Positions 26,192-33,514 of a stretch of 39,064 nt of DNA are shown here, in pieces. Numbering within the stretch: position 1 is the stretch's first letter; every line of letters begins with the position of its first letter. A program made the translations under genes and the position numbers. The notes under the pieces were generated by a model that made no database searches, was not told the DNA's origin, and saw nothing but the letters and a program-made list of their open reading frames with translations. Source of the stretch: a bacterium (GTDB lineage: Bacteria > Planctomycetota > Phycisphaerae > Phycisphaerales > SM1A02); contig JAPOKA010000027.1 in the NCBI GenBank assembly GCA_029977865.1, positions 1 to 39,064 of the forward strand. The letters run 5' to 3'.

Positions 26192-27148
26192 TCAGGCTCG
26201 TCCGACGAGTCGGACCAGCAGGGCGTTCTGGGCGTGCATGCGGTTCTCGGCCTGGTCGAAGACCACCGAGGCGGGCGAGTCGATCACCTCGTCGAGCACC
26301 TCCTCGCCACGGTGGGCGGGAAGACAGTGCATGAAGAGTGCCTGCGGGCCGGCGATCTCCATGGCCCGGCGGTCGATGCGGTAGGGCGCGAGCGCAGCCC
26401 GCTTGGCGGGTCCGTCGGCCTGGCCCATCGAGATCCAGGCGTCGGTGTAGACCGCGTCGGCGCCGGCGATCGCCTCGAGCGAGTGCGACCACTCGATCGA
26501 TCCGCCCGAGGCGGCTGCGAGGTCGCGGCAGGCAGCCTCGATCTCGCGATCGGGACGGCAGGACTCCGGCGTCACCGCGAGCACGCTCGCGCCGAGAAGT
26601 GCGCCGGTCTCCATCAGCGAATGGCAGACGTTGTTGCCGTCGCCCACGTAGGCGAGGCGGCACTTGGAGGCCTCGCGGCCGTGCTCGGCAAGGGTGAGGA
26701 AGTCGGCGAGAGCCTGGCAGGGGTGGAACTGCTCGGAGAGCGCGTTGATCACCGGGGCCTCGCAGTGAGCCGCGAGGTTCTCGAGGGTGGCGTGGGCGAA
26801 GACCCTCGCCACGATCGCGTCGCACCAGCGCTCGAGGTTGCGACCGTAGTCCGCGATCGACTCCCGCACTCCGAGCCGTTCGTCGCGATGGTCGAGGTAG
26901 ACCGCGTGGCCGCCAAGCCTGGCGGTGCCGACCTCGAAGCTCACCCGGGTGCGCAGCGAAGGCTTCTCGAAGAGCATCACGATCGCGCGGCCCGCGAGCA
27001 GACCGCTCGCGGCGGTGGGATCGTCGCGGAGACTCGCCTTGAGCGCGGCGGCTTCGGCAAGGAGTTCTCGGATGGTGTCGCCGCCGAGATCGGTGCCGCG
27101 AAGGACATGACCGCGGGTCGGCACGGCGGTGGGGGCGAGGGGACTCAT
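26192..27148 (-). CDS. argF: ornithine carbamoyltransferase
   Basis: OTCase of 318 residues. The carbamoyl-phosphate site reads FEKPSLRTRVSFE, with Leu where E. coli has Thr, as in many bacterial OTCases. The ornithine-binding motifs are GDGNNVCHSLM and DAWISMGQ, and the catalytic Cys loop is FMHCLPAHRGEEV. These SMG and HCLP loops favour ornithine over N-acetylornithine as substrate, fitting the ArgJ route. About 15 extra residues precede the fold. The ATG overlaps the argB stop (ATGA), and argG is 43 bp downstream. Confidence 0.96.
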   Translation of the reverse strand: MSPLAPTAVPTRGHVLRGTDLGGDTIRELLAEAAALKASLRDDPTAASGLLAGRAIVMLFEKPSLRTRVSFEVGTARLGGHAVYLDHRDERLGVRESIADYGRNLERWCDAIVARVFAHATLENLAAHCEAPVINALSEQFHPCQALADFLTLAEHGREASKCRLAYVGDGNNVCHSLMETGALLGASVLAVTPESCRPDREIEAACRDLAAASGGSIEWSHSLEAIAGADAVYTDAWISMGQADGPAKRAALAPYRIDRRAMEIAGPQALFMHCLPAHRGEEVLDEVIDSPASVVFDQAENRMHAQNALLVRLVGRA

Positions 27149-27999
27149 GAGGTGGTGGCCGCTCCTTCGGTGGGGGCTTCGGCGACGGGTTCGGAGAGGT
27201 CGATCTCGATGCAGGTCCCCGCCGAACCGCGGCTTCCTTCGGCCAAGGCGAGGATCGGTGCAGGGTCGGACCAGGAGGCGATGCGAACCGGCGTCGCGGC
27301 GGAGCGAGCCGCGGCAGCGGCGCCGCGGACCTTGGCGATCATGCCGCCCGAGATCCAGCCGGCGGCGATCCCGTGTTCGATGGCGGCGCCGTCAAGCCGA
27401 GGCAGCAACACGCCGTCGGCGCCGAGAACGCCCGCGACGTCGGTGAGCAGCACCAGTTCGGCTGCTGCGATGACGCGAGCGACGCCGGCCGCGGCTTCGT
27501 CTGCGTTCACATTGAGCATCGCGCCCTCGGCGTCGAGGCCGATCGAGCTGAGCACCGGCACGAAGCCCTCATCGAGCAGCACCGAGAGCAGCCGACCGCG
27601 GCCGCCGACGACTTCGCCGACTCGGCCTGGATCGAAGGAGAAGGCGGAGGTCTTGCGGCACTCGATCTCCGCGGCGCCGAGCGAGAGGCCCACCGCAGGA
27701 AGCCCCGCGGCACGCAGCACGCCGACGAGCCGGGTGTTCATCGCGCCGGCGAGCACGCCCGCGATCACCTCCATCTGCTCGGGTGGAGTGATGCGGATGC
27801 CCTCGCGGCGCTCGCTGGTCATGCCCAGCGCCGCGAGGTGACGGTCGACCGCGGCGCCGCCGCCGTGGACGATGATCACGCCGCCGGGCCGGGCGCGGTG
27901 CAGGCGGGCGATCGCCGCGAAGAGCGCCGGCGAGGACTCGGGGCGATCGAGCAGTGCACCTCCGAGCTTCACGACGATGGGACGAGCGACTTCGCTCAC
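27145..27999 (-). CDS. argB: N-acetylglutamate kinase
   Basis: An amino-acid-kinase-fold enzyme of 284 residues. ATP and substrate motifs are IVVKLGGALLD, VIIVHGGGAAVDRHL, GIRITPPEQ and MLNVNADEAAAGVA. It phosphorylates N-acetylglutamate, the second committed step. The protein begins only about eight residues before the first strand, so the N-terminal helix that makes other NAG kinases arginine-sensitive hexamers is missing; the sequence follows the E. coli, arginine-insensitive pattern (VPVLSSIG, VRIASW). The GTG at 27999 overlaps the argC stop (GTGA). The C-terminus has a short acidic tail. Confidence 0.95.
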   Translation of the reverse strand: MSEVARPIVVKLGGALLDRPESSPALFAAIARLHRARPGGVIIVHGGGAAVDRHLAALGMTSERREGIRITPPEQMEVIAGVLAGAMNTRLVGVLRAAGLPAVGLSLGAAEIECRKTSAFSFDPGRVGEVVGGRGRLLSVLLDEGFVPVLSSIGLDAEGAMLNVNADEAAAGVARVIAAAELVLLTDVAGVLGADGVLLPRLDGAAIEHGIAAGWISGGMIAKVRGAAAAARSAATPVRIASWSDPAPILALAEGSRGSAGTCIEIDLSEPVAEAPTEGAATTS

Positions 28000-29051
28000 G
28001 AAGAGGCTCCCGCTTCGGAGAGCAGCGCCGCGTGGCGGGGCAGCAGGGCTTCGGTCGCGGCGTGGCCGAAACGGATGTTGAAGCACTGCACCGCCTGGCC
28101 CGCGGCGCCCTTGACGAGGTTGTCGATGGTGCTCGAGACGATCGCGTGCGGCAGCCGCGGGTGCACCGCCAGCCCGATGTCGCAGAAGTTGGTGCGGGCC
28201 ACGTCCGCCACCGCCGGCCAGGACCCTGCTGGCAGAAGCCGCAGGAACGGCGCGTCGGCGTAGGCGGCAGCGAGGGTGTCGCGAAGTTGGGCTTCGCCGA
28301 CGCCGCGGCGCAAGGGCAGGTGAATGGTGCTGAGGATGCCGCGATCGAAGCAGCCCAAGTGCGGCGTGAAGATCACCTCCGCGGCGCCGTGCACGGCCAT
28401 CTCCGGCTCGTGGCGATGGCCGCAGACTCCGTAGGCCTGCAGCGAGACCTCGGAGAAGATGGTGCGCGGGTTCGGGGTTCGTCCGGCGCCGCTCACGCCG
28501 CTCGTCGCATCGACGATGACCGGCAGGGCGGGATCGATCAGGTCGGCGTCGGCGAGCGGCCGCAGCGGCAGGATCACCGAGGTCGGGTAGCAGCCCGGCA
28601 CCGCGACGAGGTCGGAGGCTGCGATCGCTTCGGCGTTGAGTTCGGCGATGCCATAGGCGGCGCGGGCGAGCAGGTGAGGATGCAGGTGCTCGAAGCCGTA
28701 GTGGCGGGGATAGGCGCGAGGGTCGGGCAGCCGGAAGGCCGCGGAGAGATCGAAGACCACGATCCCCTGCTCGAGCAGGGCCGGCGCGAGTTCATGGCTC
28801 GCTTCGTGGGGAGTTGCGAGGAAGACCGCGTCGGGTCGCGTGGCGATCACCCGGTCGAGGCTCGCCGGCTGCACCGCGCCGCGCACGATGCCGCGAAGCC
28901 GCGGGTGCACCGACTCGATCTCGACCGACTCCTCGCCGCGCTTGCCCGATCCGAACACTCCGACGATCTCGGTGTGGCGGTGGTTGGCGAGCAGCCCGCA
29001 GAGTTCGGCTCCGGAGTATCCGGTGGCACCGATGATGGAGACGCGTGTCAT
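27996..29051 (-). CDS. argC: N-acetyl-gamma-glutamyl-phosphate reductase
   Basis: ArgC of 351 residues. The NADPH-binding start is SIIGATGYSGAELCGLL, and the active-site Cys lies in VAVPGCYPTSVILPL. The later segments DATSGVSGAGR and GHRHEPEM are also family features. It reduces N-acetylglutamyl phosphate to the semialdehyde. GGGAG stands 9 bases before the ATG. It lies 51 bp after argR in the same direction, and its stop overlaps the argB start. The product would next go to ArgD, whose gene is not in this window. Confidence 0.97.
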   Translation of the reverse strand: MTRVSIIGATGYSGAELCGLLANHRHTEIVGVFGSGKRGEESVEIESVHPRLRGIVRGAVQPASLDRVIATRPDAVFLATPHEASHELAPALLEQGIVVFDLSAAFRLPDPRAYPRHYGFEHLHPHLLARAAYGIAELNAEAIAASDLVAVPGCYPTSVILPLRPLADADLIDPALPVIVDATSGVSGAGRTPNPRTIFSEVSLQAYGVCGHRHEPEMAVHGAAEVIFTPHLGCFDRGILSTIHLPLRRGVGEAQLRDTLAAAYADAPFLRLLPAGSWPAVADVARTNFCDIGLAVHPRLPHAIVSSTIDNLVKGAAGQAVQCFNIRFGHAATEALLPRHAALLSEAGASS

Positions 29052-29102
29052 GGATGAGTGCTCCCGGCGGCCGCAGGCAACGGCAACCGGATGGGGAGGA
29101 GT

Positions 29103-29564
29103 TCAGGAAGCGGAGAGGCCGGCGAGGCGACGCAGGGTGCGGGCGAGCGAGTTGGCCGAACGCGGGCTCGCCGCCGCCACGAAGACGGTGTCGTCGCCGG
29201 CGATCGATCCGATCATGCCGCTCGGACGAGTGCGATCGAGTTCGACAGCGAGAGCGTTGCCGTGGCCGGGCGGGGTGCGCAGCACGACCATGGTGCCTCC
29301 CTTCTCGATCGAGAGGAGTTCGCGGCGAAGGGTGGTGGCGAGGGCGCCATCGCCGACCGGCGGACTGGCCGGCGCCGCGGTGGGCGGCAGGTATCCCTCG
29401 GGTCCCTTCAGGACGCCAAGCTGGGTGAGATCGCGGGAGAGCGTCGCCTGGGTGCACTCGTGCCCCTCGCGTTCAAGGGCGGCGCGAAGCGACTCCTGAG
29501 CGCGGAACGACTGCCCTGCGATCAGCTTGAGGATGGCGGCGTGGCGGCGAGACTTGGCGGACAT
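29103..29564 (-). CDS. argR: arginine repressor ArgR/AhrC
   Basis: ArgR of 153 residues. The winged helix-turn-helix domain (1 to about 65) includes RRHAAILKLIAG and the recognition helix region CTQATLSRDLTQLGVLK. After a Pro/Ala linker, the hexamerisation and arginine-binding domain shows GNALAVELDRTRPSGMIGSIAGDDTVFV split over about residues 101-130, with the Gly-Asp-Asp motif that binds arginine. It represses arginine genes when arginine is plentiful. It is the first gene of the operon, so it is probably autoregulated. Its ATG lies only 10 bases from a near-consensus -10 box and has no Shine-Dalgarno sequence. Confidence 0.96.
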   Translation of the reverse strand: MSAKSRRHAAILKLIAGQSFRAQESLRAALEREGHECTQATLSRDLTQLGVLKGPEGYLPPTAAPASPPVGDGALATTLRRELLSIEKGGTMVVLRTPPGHGNALAVELDRTRPSGMIGSIAGDDTVFVAAASPRSANSLARTLRRLAGLSAS

Positions 29565-29574
29565 GAGGCGGAAG

Positions 29575-29604
29575 AATATACATCCGCCTGCATAGATATG
29601 TCAA
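29575..29604 (-). promoter_or_regulatory. arginine operon promoter with likely ArgR operator
   Basis: On the minus strand TTGACA (29604-29599), an 18-base spacer and TATATT (29580-29575) form the best promoter in the window. Within it lie AT-rich dyad elements, CATA-GA-TATG (29591-29600) and ATGTATATT (29583-29575), which resemble ARG-box half-sites in an otherwise GC-rich region. Only 10 bases separate the -10 box from the argR ATG. Confidence 0.75.
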
Positions 29605-29611
29605 GCGATGC

Positions 29612-30364
29612 TCAGGCCTCGTCGCCTGCGCTCGGGCTCTGCAGCGCCGGCTCGGCGTCGGGCACGGGGGCGGCGGGCACCGGGATGTTCAGCCGCTCCC
29701 CGAGGCGACCGTCCTCGGTGGTGGTCGCGCTCGCCTCTTCCGCGGCGGCGGGAGAGTCCGGGGCGGCTGCCTTCGCCTTGGCTTCCTTGCGCTTGAAGGC
29801 CTCGACCTTGGTGCGGTCGGGCACGAGGATCATGCTCATGCGGCGGCCGGCCATGCGCGGCGGCGCCTCGACCTTGGCGAGGTCGGCGAGGCGTTCGATC
29901 ACCTCCCGCATGCGGATGTCTCCGCGGTCGCGGTGGGCCATCTCGCGGGCTCCGCGGAAGTTCTGCACGATCTGCACCCGGTGGCCTTCGAGCAGGAACT
30001 TGCGAGCCTGATTGAGGCGGATCTCCACGTCGTGCGGATCGATCTTCATCGAGCGGCCGAGGCGGACCTCCTTCATCTCGGAGACCTTGCTCTTGGCTCG
30101 CCCGGCGCGGTCCTTCTTGGACTGCTCGTAGCGGAACTTGCCGTAGTCCATGATGCGGCAGACCGGCGGGCGCACGTCGGCGGCAACCTCCACCAGATCA
30201 AGGCCGGCATCGGCGGCGCGGCGTCGGGCCTCGTCGGTGTCGACGATGCCGATCATCTCCCCGGTCTCGTCGATCAGTCGGATCGGCGTGATGCGAATTC
30301 GGTCGTTCATCCGAGGGCCGCTCAGCGGCGCTTCGCCTCGGAAGGGGCGTCTCATCTGCGCTAT
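29612..30364 (-). CDS. infC: translation initiation factor IF-3
   Basis: IF3 with its N-domain (RIRITPIRLIDETGEMIGIV), basic linker (YEQSKKDRAGRAKSKVSEMK) and C-domain (LEGHRVQIVQNFRGAREMAHRD) complete. The last 55 residues are an Ala/Pro/Glu-rich tail not found in E. coli. IF3 keeps the 30S subunit free and proofreads start codons. I propose initiation at the in-frame AUA (30364), since AAAGGA lies exactly 8 bases upstream; the next ATG (30355) would be 17 bases from it, and the ATG at 30403 precedes it. It comes after thrS as in E. coli, but rpmI and rplT do not follow; the arginine promoter begins 8 bp downstream. Confidence 0.9.
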   Translation of the reverse strand: MAQMRRPFRGEAPLSGPRMNDRIRITPIRLIDETGEMIGIVDTDEARRRAADAGLDLVEVAADVRPPVCRIMDYGKFRYEQSKKDRAGRAKSKVSEMKEVRLGRSMKIDPHDVEIRLNQARKFLLEGHRVQIVQNFRGAREMAHRDRGDIRMREVIERLADLAKVEAPPRMAGRRMSMILVPDRTKVEAFKRKEAKAKAAAPDSPAAAEEASATTTEDGRLGERLNIPVPAAPVPDAEPALQSPSAGDEA

Positions 30365-30864
30365 GGTCGGGTTCCTTTCACGATGCCGGTGCAAGAGATC
30401 CACCGGCCGCGCCGGTCCGGCGACGGAGCGATTCCGGTGACGGGATGGGTCGGTCGGGTCGCGAAGACCCTCCGAAGTCCGGTGCCGCGGATCATCGAAG
30501 ATGCGTTCGCGTCGAGCCGTTCACCGCACGACCGCCGAAGGCGGCGCAGGCGGGAAGCGAGAGTGACTTCATGACCGGATGGGGCAAGAGCGTCTCGAAG
30601 GCTCGGGGGCACGGAGTCCGGCGACGTGCCGGACTCGCTGACGATACTTCCGGTTTCGGGGCGGGGCAAACGGAAACACAGGATCGAGGGGATCTGCGGC
30701 GAGTCGCCCGATCGCCTCGGTTCGGTGGGACGATTCGCAGTTGCCCCGATCTCCTGCCTTCGACCGCATCGCCCCGAGGCGAGGGCAAGCCGGAGCGGCG
30801 TTGACCCTCCGAGTCAGCGGCGAGCCCGTGCCGACCACCGGAGCGTTCGACTCCTTCGCCTTCG
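30365..30864. other. long thrS-infC intergenic region and infC leader
   Basis: About 500 bp without a supported gene. A possible minus-strand promoter at 30641-30669 would give infC its own transcript with a leader near 270 nt. No T-run terminator is seen after thrS. The short open frame on the minus strand here (about 100 codons, ending inside infC) has no recognisable features and is probably chance. Confidence 0.55.
30641..30669 (-). promoter_or_regulatory. possible infC promoter
   Basis: On the minus strand TTGCCC (30669-30664), a 17-base spacer and TATCGT (30646-30641). Spacing is ideal; each box has two mismatches from consensus. It would allow IF3 to be made independently of thrS. Confidence 0.35.
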
Positions 30865-32946
30865 TCAGGCCGGGGTCTCGCGGCCGAGCCGCGCCCGGAC
30901 CGACTCCGAGCCGCGGGTGCGGTGCTCTGCGGCGGCAGTCGCGACGAAGTCGTCGAACCCCAGCTCGCCGAGATTGGACTCGATGCCGAAGGCCCGCACG
31001 CTGACGGTGCGGTTCTCGGCATCCCGCGGTCCGACCACCGCGCAGTAGGGAATCTTGAGGTCGCTCGCGACCTTGATCTTTCCCTGGATGCGGTCGTTCG
31101 AGTCGTCGAGGGTGGTGCGAAGCCCCGTCGATCGCAGTGCCGCGTGCAGCTCCTTCGCGTAGTCGAGGCTCTTCTCGCTGATGGGCAACACCCGGACCTG
31201 CTCTGGGCTGAGCCACAGCGGGAAGGCGCCCGCGAAATGCTCGATCAGACAGCCGACGAACCGCTCCATGCTGCCGAAGGGAGCGCGGTGGATCATCACC
31301 GGGCGATGCGGGGTGTTGTCGGCGCCGACATAGGAGAGGTCGAAGCGGATCGGCAGGTTGTAGTCGACCTGCACGGTGCCGAGCTGCCAGCTGCGGCCGA
31401 TCACGTCCTTGACCACGAAGTCGATCTTCGGTCCGTAGAAAGCCGCTTCGCCGGGCTCTTCGCTGAAGGGAACGCCGAGGGTCCGGGCCGCGGTGCGGCA
31501 GGCCTCCTCGGCCTTGTCCCAGTTGGTCGGATCGCCGACGTACTTGCCGCTGTCGGGATCGCGCAGGCCGACCCGCACCCGGTACTCGCTCATGCCGAGG
31601 GTGCCGAAAATGAGCTTCACCAGGCTGAGGCAGCCCACCAGTTCCTCCGCGACCTGATCCTCGCGACAGAAGAGGTGGGCGTCGTCCTGGGTGAAGCCGC
31701 GGACCCGGGTCATGCCTCCGATCTCGCCCGACTGCTCCCAGCGATACACCGTCCCGAATTCCGCCAGGCGCACCGGAAGATCGCGGTAGCTGTGGGGAGC
31801 GCTCGCGTAGATGCGGATGTGGTGGGGGCAGTTCATCGGCTTGAGCAGGTAGCCGTCGATCTGGCCCTGCTCGAGGCGATTCGCGAGTTCGGCGCACGAG
31901 CAGCCTTCGCCCGCAAGTGCCGCCATCTGGTCGTGCTCGATGATCGGCGGGTACTGGCTCTCGCGGTAGTAGGGGAAGTGGCCGCTGGTGCGGTAGAGGT
32001 CGAGCTTGCCGATGTGCGGCGTGAAGACCTGGTGGTAGCCCTGCTTGCGGAGCTCCTCGCCGATGAAGGTCTGCAGCTCCTGCCGCACCACCGAGCCGGC
32101 GGGAGTCCAGAGCACCAGCCCCTGACCCACCATCTCGTCGATGTGGAAGAGCCGCAGCTGCTTGCCGAGCAGACGGTGGTCGCGCTTGCGGGCCTCCTCG
32201 AGCTGGGCGAGGTGGGCGGCGAGTTCGTCCTTGGTCGCGAAGGCGGTTCCGTAGACGCGGGTGAGCCGGTCGAGCGACTCGTCGCCCTTCCAGTAGCTCG
32301 AGGCGAGGCTCGTCACCTTGAAGGCGCCGATGCGTCCGGTGCTCGGGACATGCGGTCCGCGGCAGAGGTCCTCCCAGTCGGAGCCGGGGGTTCCGGTGGC
32401 GTACCAGCTCAGCGCAGTGCTGCCGGCCTCGCCGGCTCGCTCGGCGTTGTCGAGCTTGAACTTCGAGCCCTCCTCACGAAGCTTGGCGAGTCCCTGATCG
32501 AAGGGCATCTCGTAGCGGGTGAAGGGCCGGTTCTCGGCGACGATCTTCGCCATCTCCGCCTCGATCGCGGGGAAGTCGTCGGTGGAGATCGGCCGCTCGC
32601 CCTCGAAGGAGATGTCGTAGTAGAAGCCGGTCTCGAGCGGCGGGCCGTAGACGAGTTTCGCCTTGGGGAAGAGCCGCAGGATGGCCTCGGCCATCACGTG
32701 GGCGGCGCTGTGGCGAAGGAGTGCCAAGGCCTGCGGATCGGCGGCGCCGTCGCGGGACTTCGGGGTGACGATCGCGAGGCCGCAGTCGTGGTCGAGAGTG
32801 CGGGAGAGATCGCAGAGTTCGCCGTCGACCTTGGCGCCGAGGGCGGCCTTGGCCAGACCCGCCCCGATGTCGCGGGCGACCTCGGCAGCGGTGACGGGAT
32901 GGTCGTAGGAACGGACGGAACCGTCCGGCAGGCGGATGTCGGGCAT
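30865..32946 (-). CDS. thrS: threonyl-tRNA synthetase
   Basis: ThrRS of 693 residues with all domains: N-terminal TGS domain (1-62), the editing domain with HSAAH (His79 and His83) and CRGPHV near 185, the class II catalytic core with the zinc-binding Cys in LKPMNCPHHI, motif 2 TVYRWEQSGEIGG, the zinc His in TQDDAHLFC and the motif 3 region MIHRAPFGSMERF, then the anticodon-binding domain. It charges tRNA-Thr and clears Ser-tRNA. The ATG at 32946 is four bases after the nrdR stop and gives the standard MPDIRLPDGS start; the frame runs on upstream only as an overlap with nrdR. It is about 50 residues longer than the E. coli enzyme. Confidence 0.97.
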   Translation of the reverse strand: MPDIRLPDGSVRSYDHPVTAAEVARDIGAGLAKAALGAKVDGELCDLSRTLDHDCGLAIVTPKSRDGAADPQALALLRHSAAHVMAEAILRLFPKAKLVYGPPLETGFYYDISFEGERPISTDDFPAIEAEMAKIVAENRPFTRYEMPFDQGLAKLREEGSKFKLDNAERAGEAGSTALSWYATGTPGSDWEDLCRGPHVPSTGRIGAFKVTSLASSYWKGDESLDRLTRVYGTAFATKDELAAHLAQLEEARKRDHRLLGKQLRLFHIDEMVGQGLVLWTPAGSVVRQELQTFIGEELRKQGYHQVFTPHIGKLDLYRTSGHFPYYRESQYPPIIEHDQMAALAGEGCSCAELANRLEQGQIDGYLLKPMNCPHHIRIYASAPHSYRDLPVRLAEFGTVYRWEQSGEIGGMTRVRGFTQDDAHLFCREDQVAEELVGCLSLVKLIFGTLGMSEYRVRVGLRDPDSGKYVGDPTNWDKAEEACRTAARTLGVPFSEEPGEAAFYGPKIDFVVKDVIGRSWQLGTVQVDYNLPIRFDLSYVGADNTPHRPVMIHRAPFGSMERFVGCLIEHFAGAFPLWLSPEQVRVLPISEKSLDYAKELHAALRSTGLRTTLDDSNDRIQGKIKVASDLKIPYCAVVGPRDAENRTVSVRAFGIESNLGELGFDDFVATAAAEHRTRGSESVRARLGRETPA

Positions 32947-32950
32947 GGAG

Positions 32951-33475
32951 TCAGGATTCGATCGAGCGTCGCGGCGAGGCGGCCTCGCCGAAGAGCTCGG
33001 GCTGGTCGGGGGTGGGTTGCGGTCGCTCCACGAGGCCATCGATCTCGATGCGGAACTCCTCGAGGTTGCGGAAGTTGTAGTACTCGCTCGCGTAGCGGAT
33101 GTAGGCGACCGCATCGATCGCCCGCAGCTGCGCCGCGACGCGGCGGCCGATCTCGACGCTCGGGACCTCGCGCTCGAATTCCTGATGCACCGAGTCCTCG
33201 ACCGCCTGCACCAGCTTGAGCTTGATCTCCTCGGCGATCGGACGCTTGCCGCAGGCGGCCTGCAGTCCGCGCAGGATGTTCTGGTTCTCGAAGGGAACGC
33301 GGGTGCCGTCCTTCTTCACCACCATCAGTCGCGCGGTCTTCTCGATGCGCTCGTAGGAGGTGTAGCGGCGCTTGCAGCGGCAGCACTCCCTCCGGCGACG
33401 GATCGCGGCGCCGCCCTCGATGGTCCGGCTGTCGATCACGCGATCTTCGTCGATGGAGCAGGTGGGGCAGCGCAC
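32951..33475 (-). CDS. nrdR: transcriptional repressor NrdR
   Basis: NrdR of 174 residues, starting at a GTG. The zinc ribbon has Cys3, Cys6, Cys31 and Cys34 (MRCPTC, CCRC), followed by the ATP-cone domain (about 48-138) with VVKKDGTRVPFENQNILRG. It represses ribonucleotide reductase genes in response to bound ATP or dATP. The last 25 residues form an extra tail beyond the usual 150. The gene is 4 bp before thrS and 39 bp after the beta-helix gene. No nrd gene or NrdR box was recognised in the window. Confidence 0.96.
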   Translation of the reverse strand: MRCPTCSIDEDRVIDSRTIEGGAAIRRRRECCRCKRRYTSYERIEKTARLMVVKKDGTRVPFENQNILRGLQAACGKRPIAEEIKLKLVQAVEDSVHQEFEREVPSVEIGRRVAAQLRAIDAVAYIRYASEYYNFRNLEEFRIEIDGLVERPQPTPDQPELFGEAASPRRSIES

Positions 33476-33514
33476 CCGGTCATGTTCCGGGGGTCCGCTG
33501 CGATCGTCAACCGA

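Noticed and set aside
30361-30669. 102-codon minus-strand open frame upstream of infC
   Set aside because: No start signal or domain, and it overlaps the infC translation-start region in another frame; it is better explained as untranslated leader.
30922-33219. 765-codon plus-strand open frame opposite thrS
   Set aside because: Antisense to a full ThrRS with all catalytic motifs; no domain features of its own.
32947-33514. T-box or other tRNA-sensing leader before thrS
   Set aside because: thrS starts four bases after nrdR, leaving no room for a leader.
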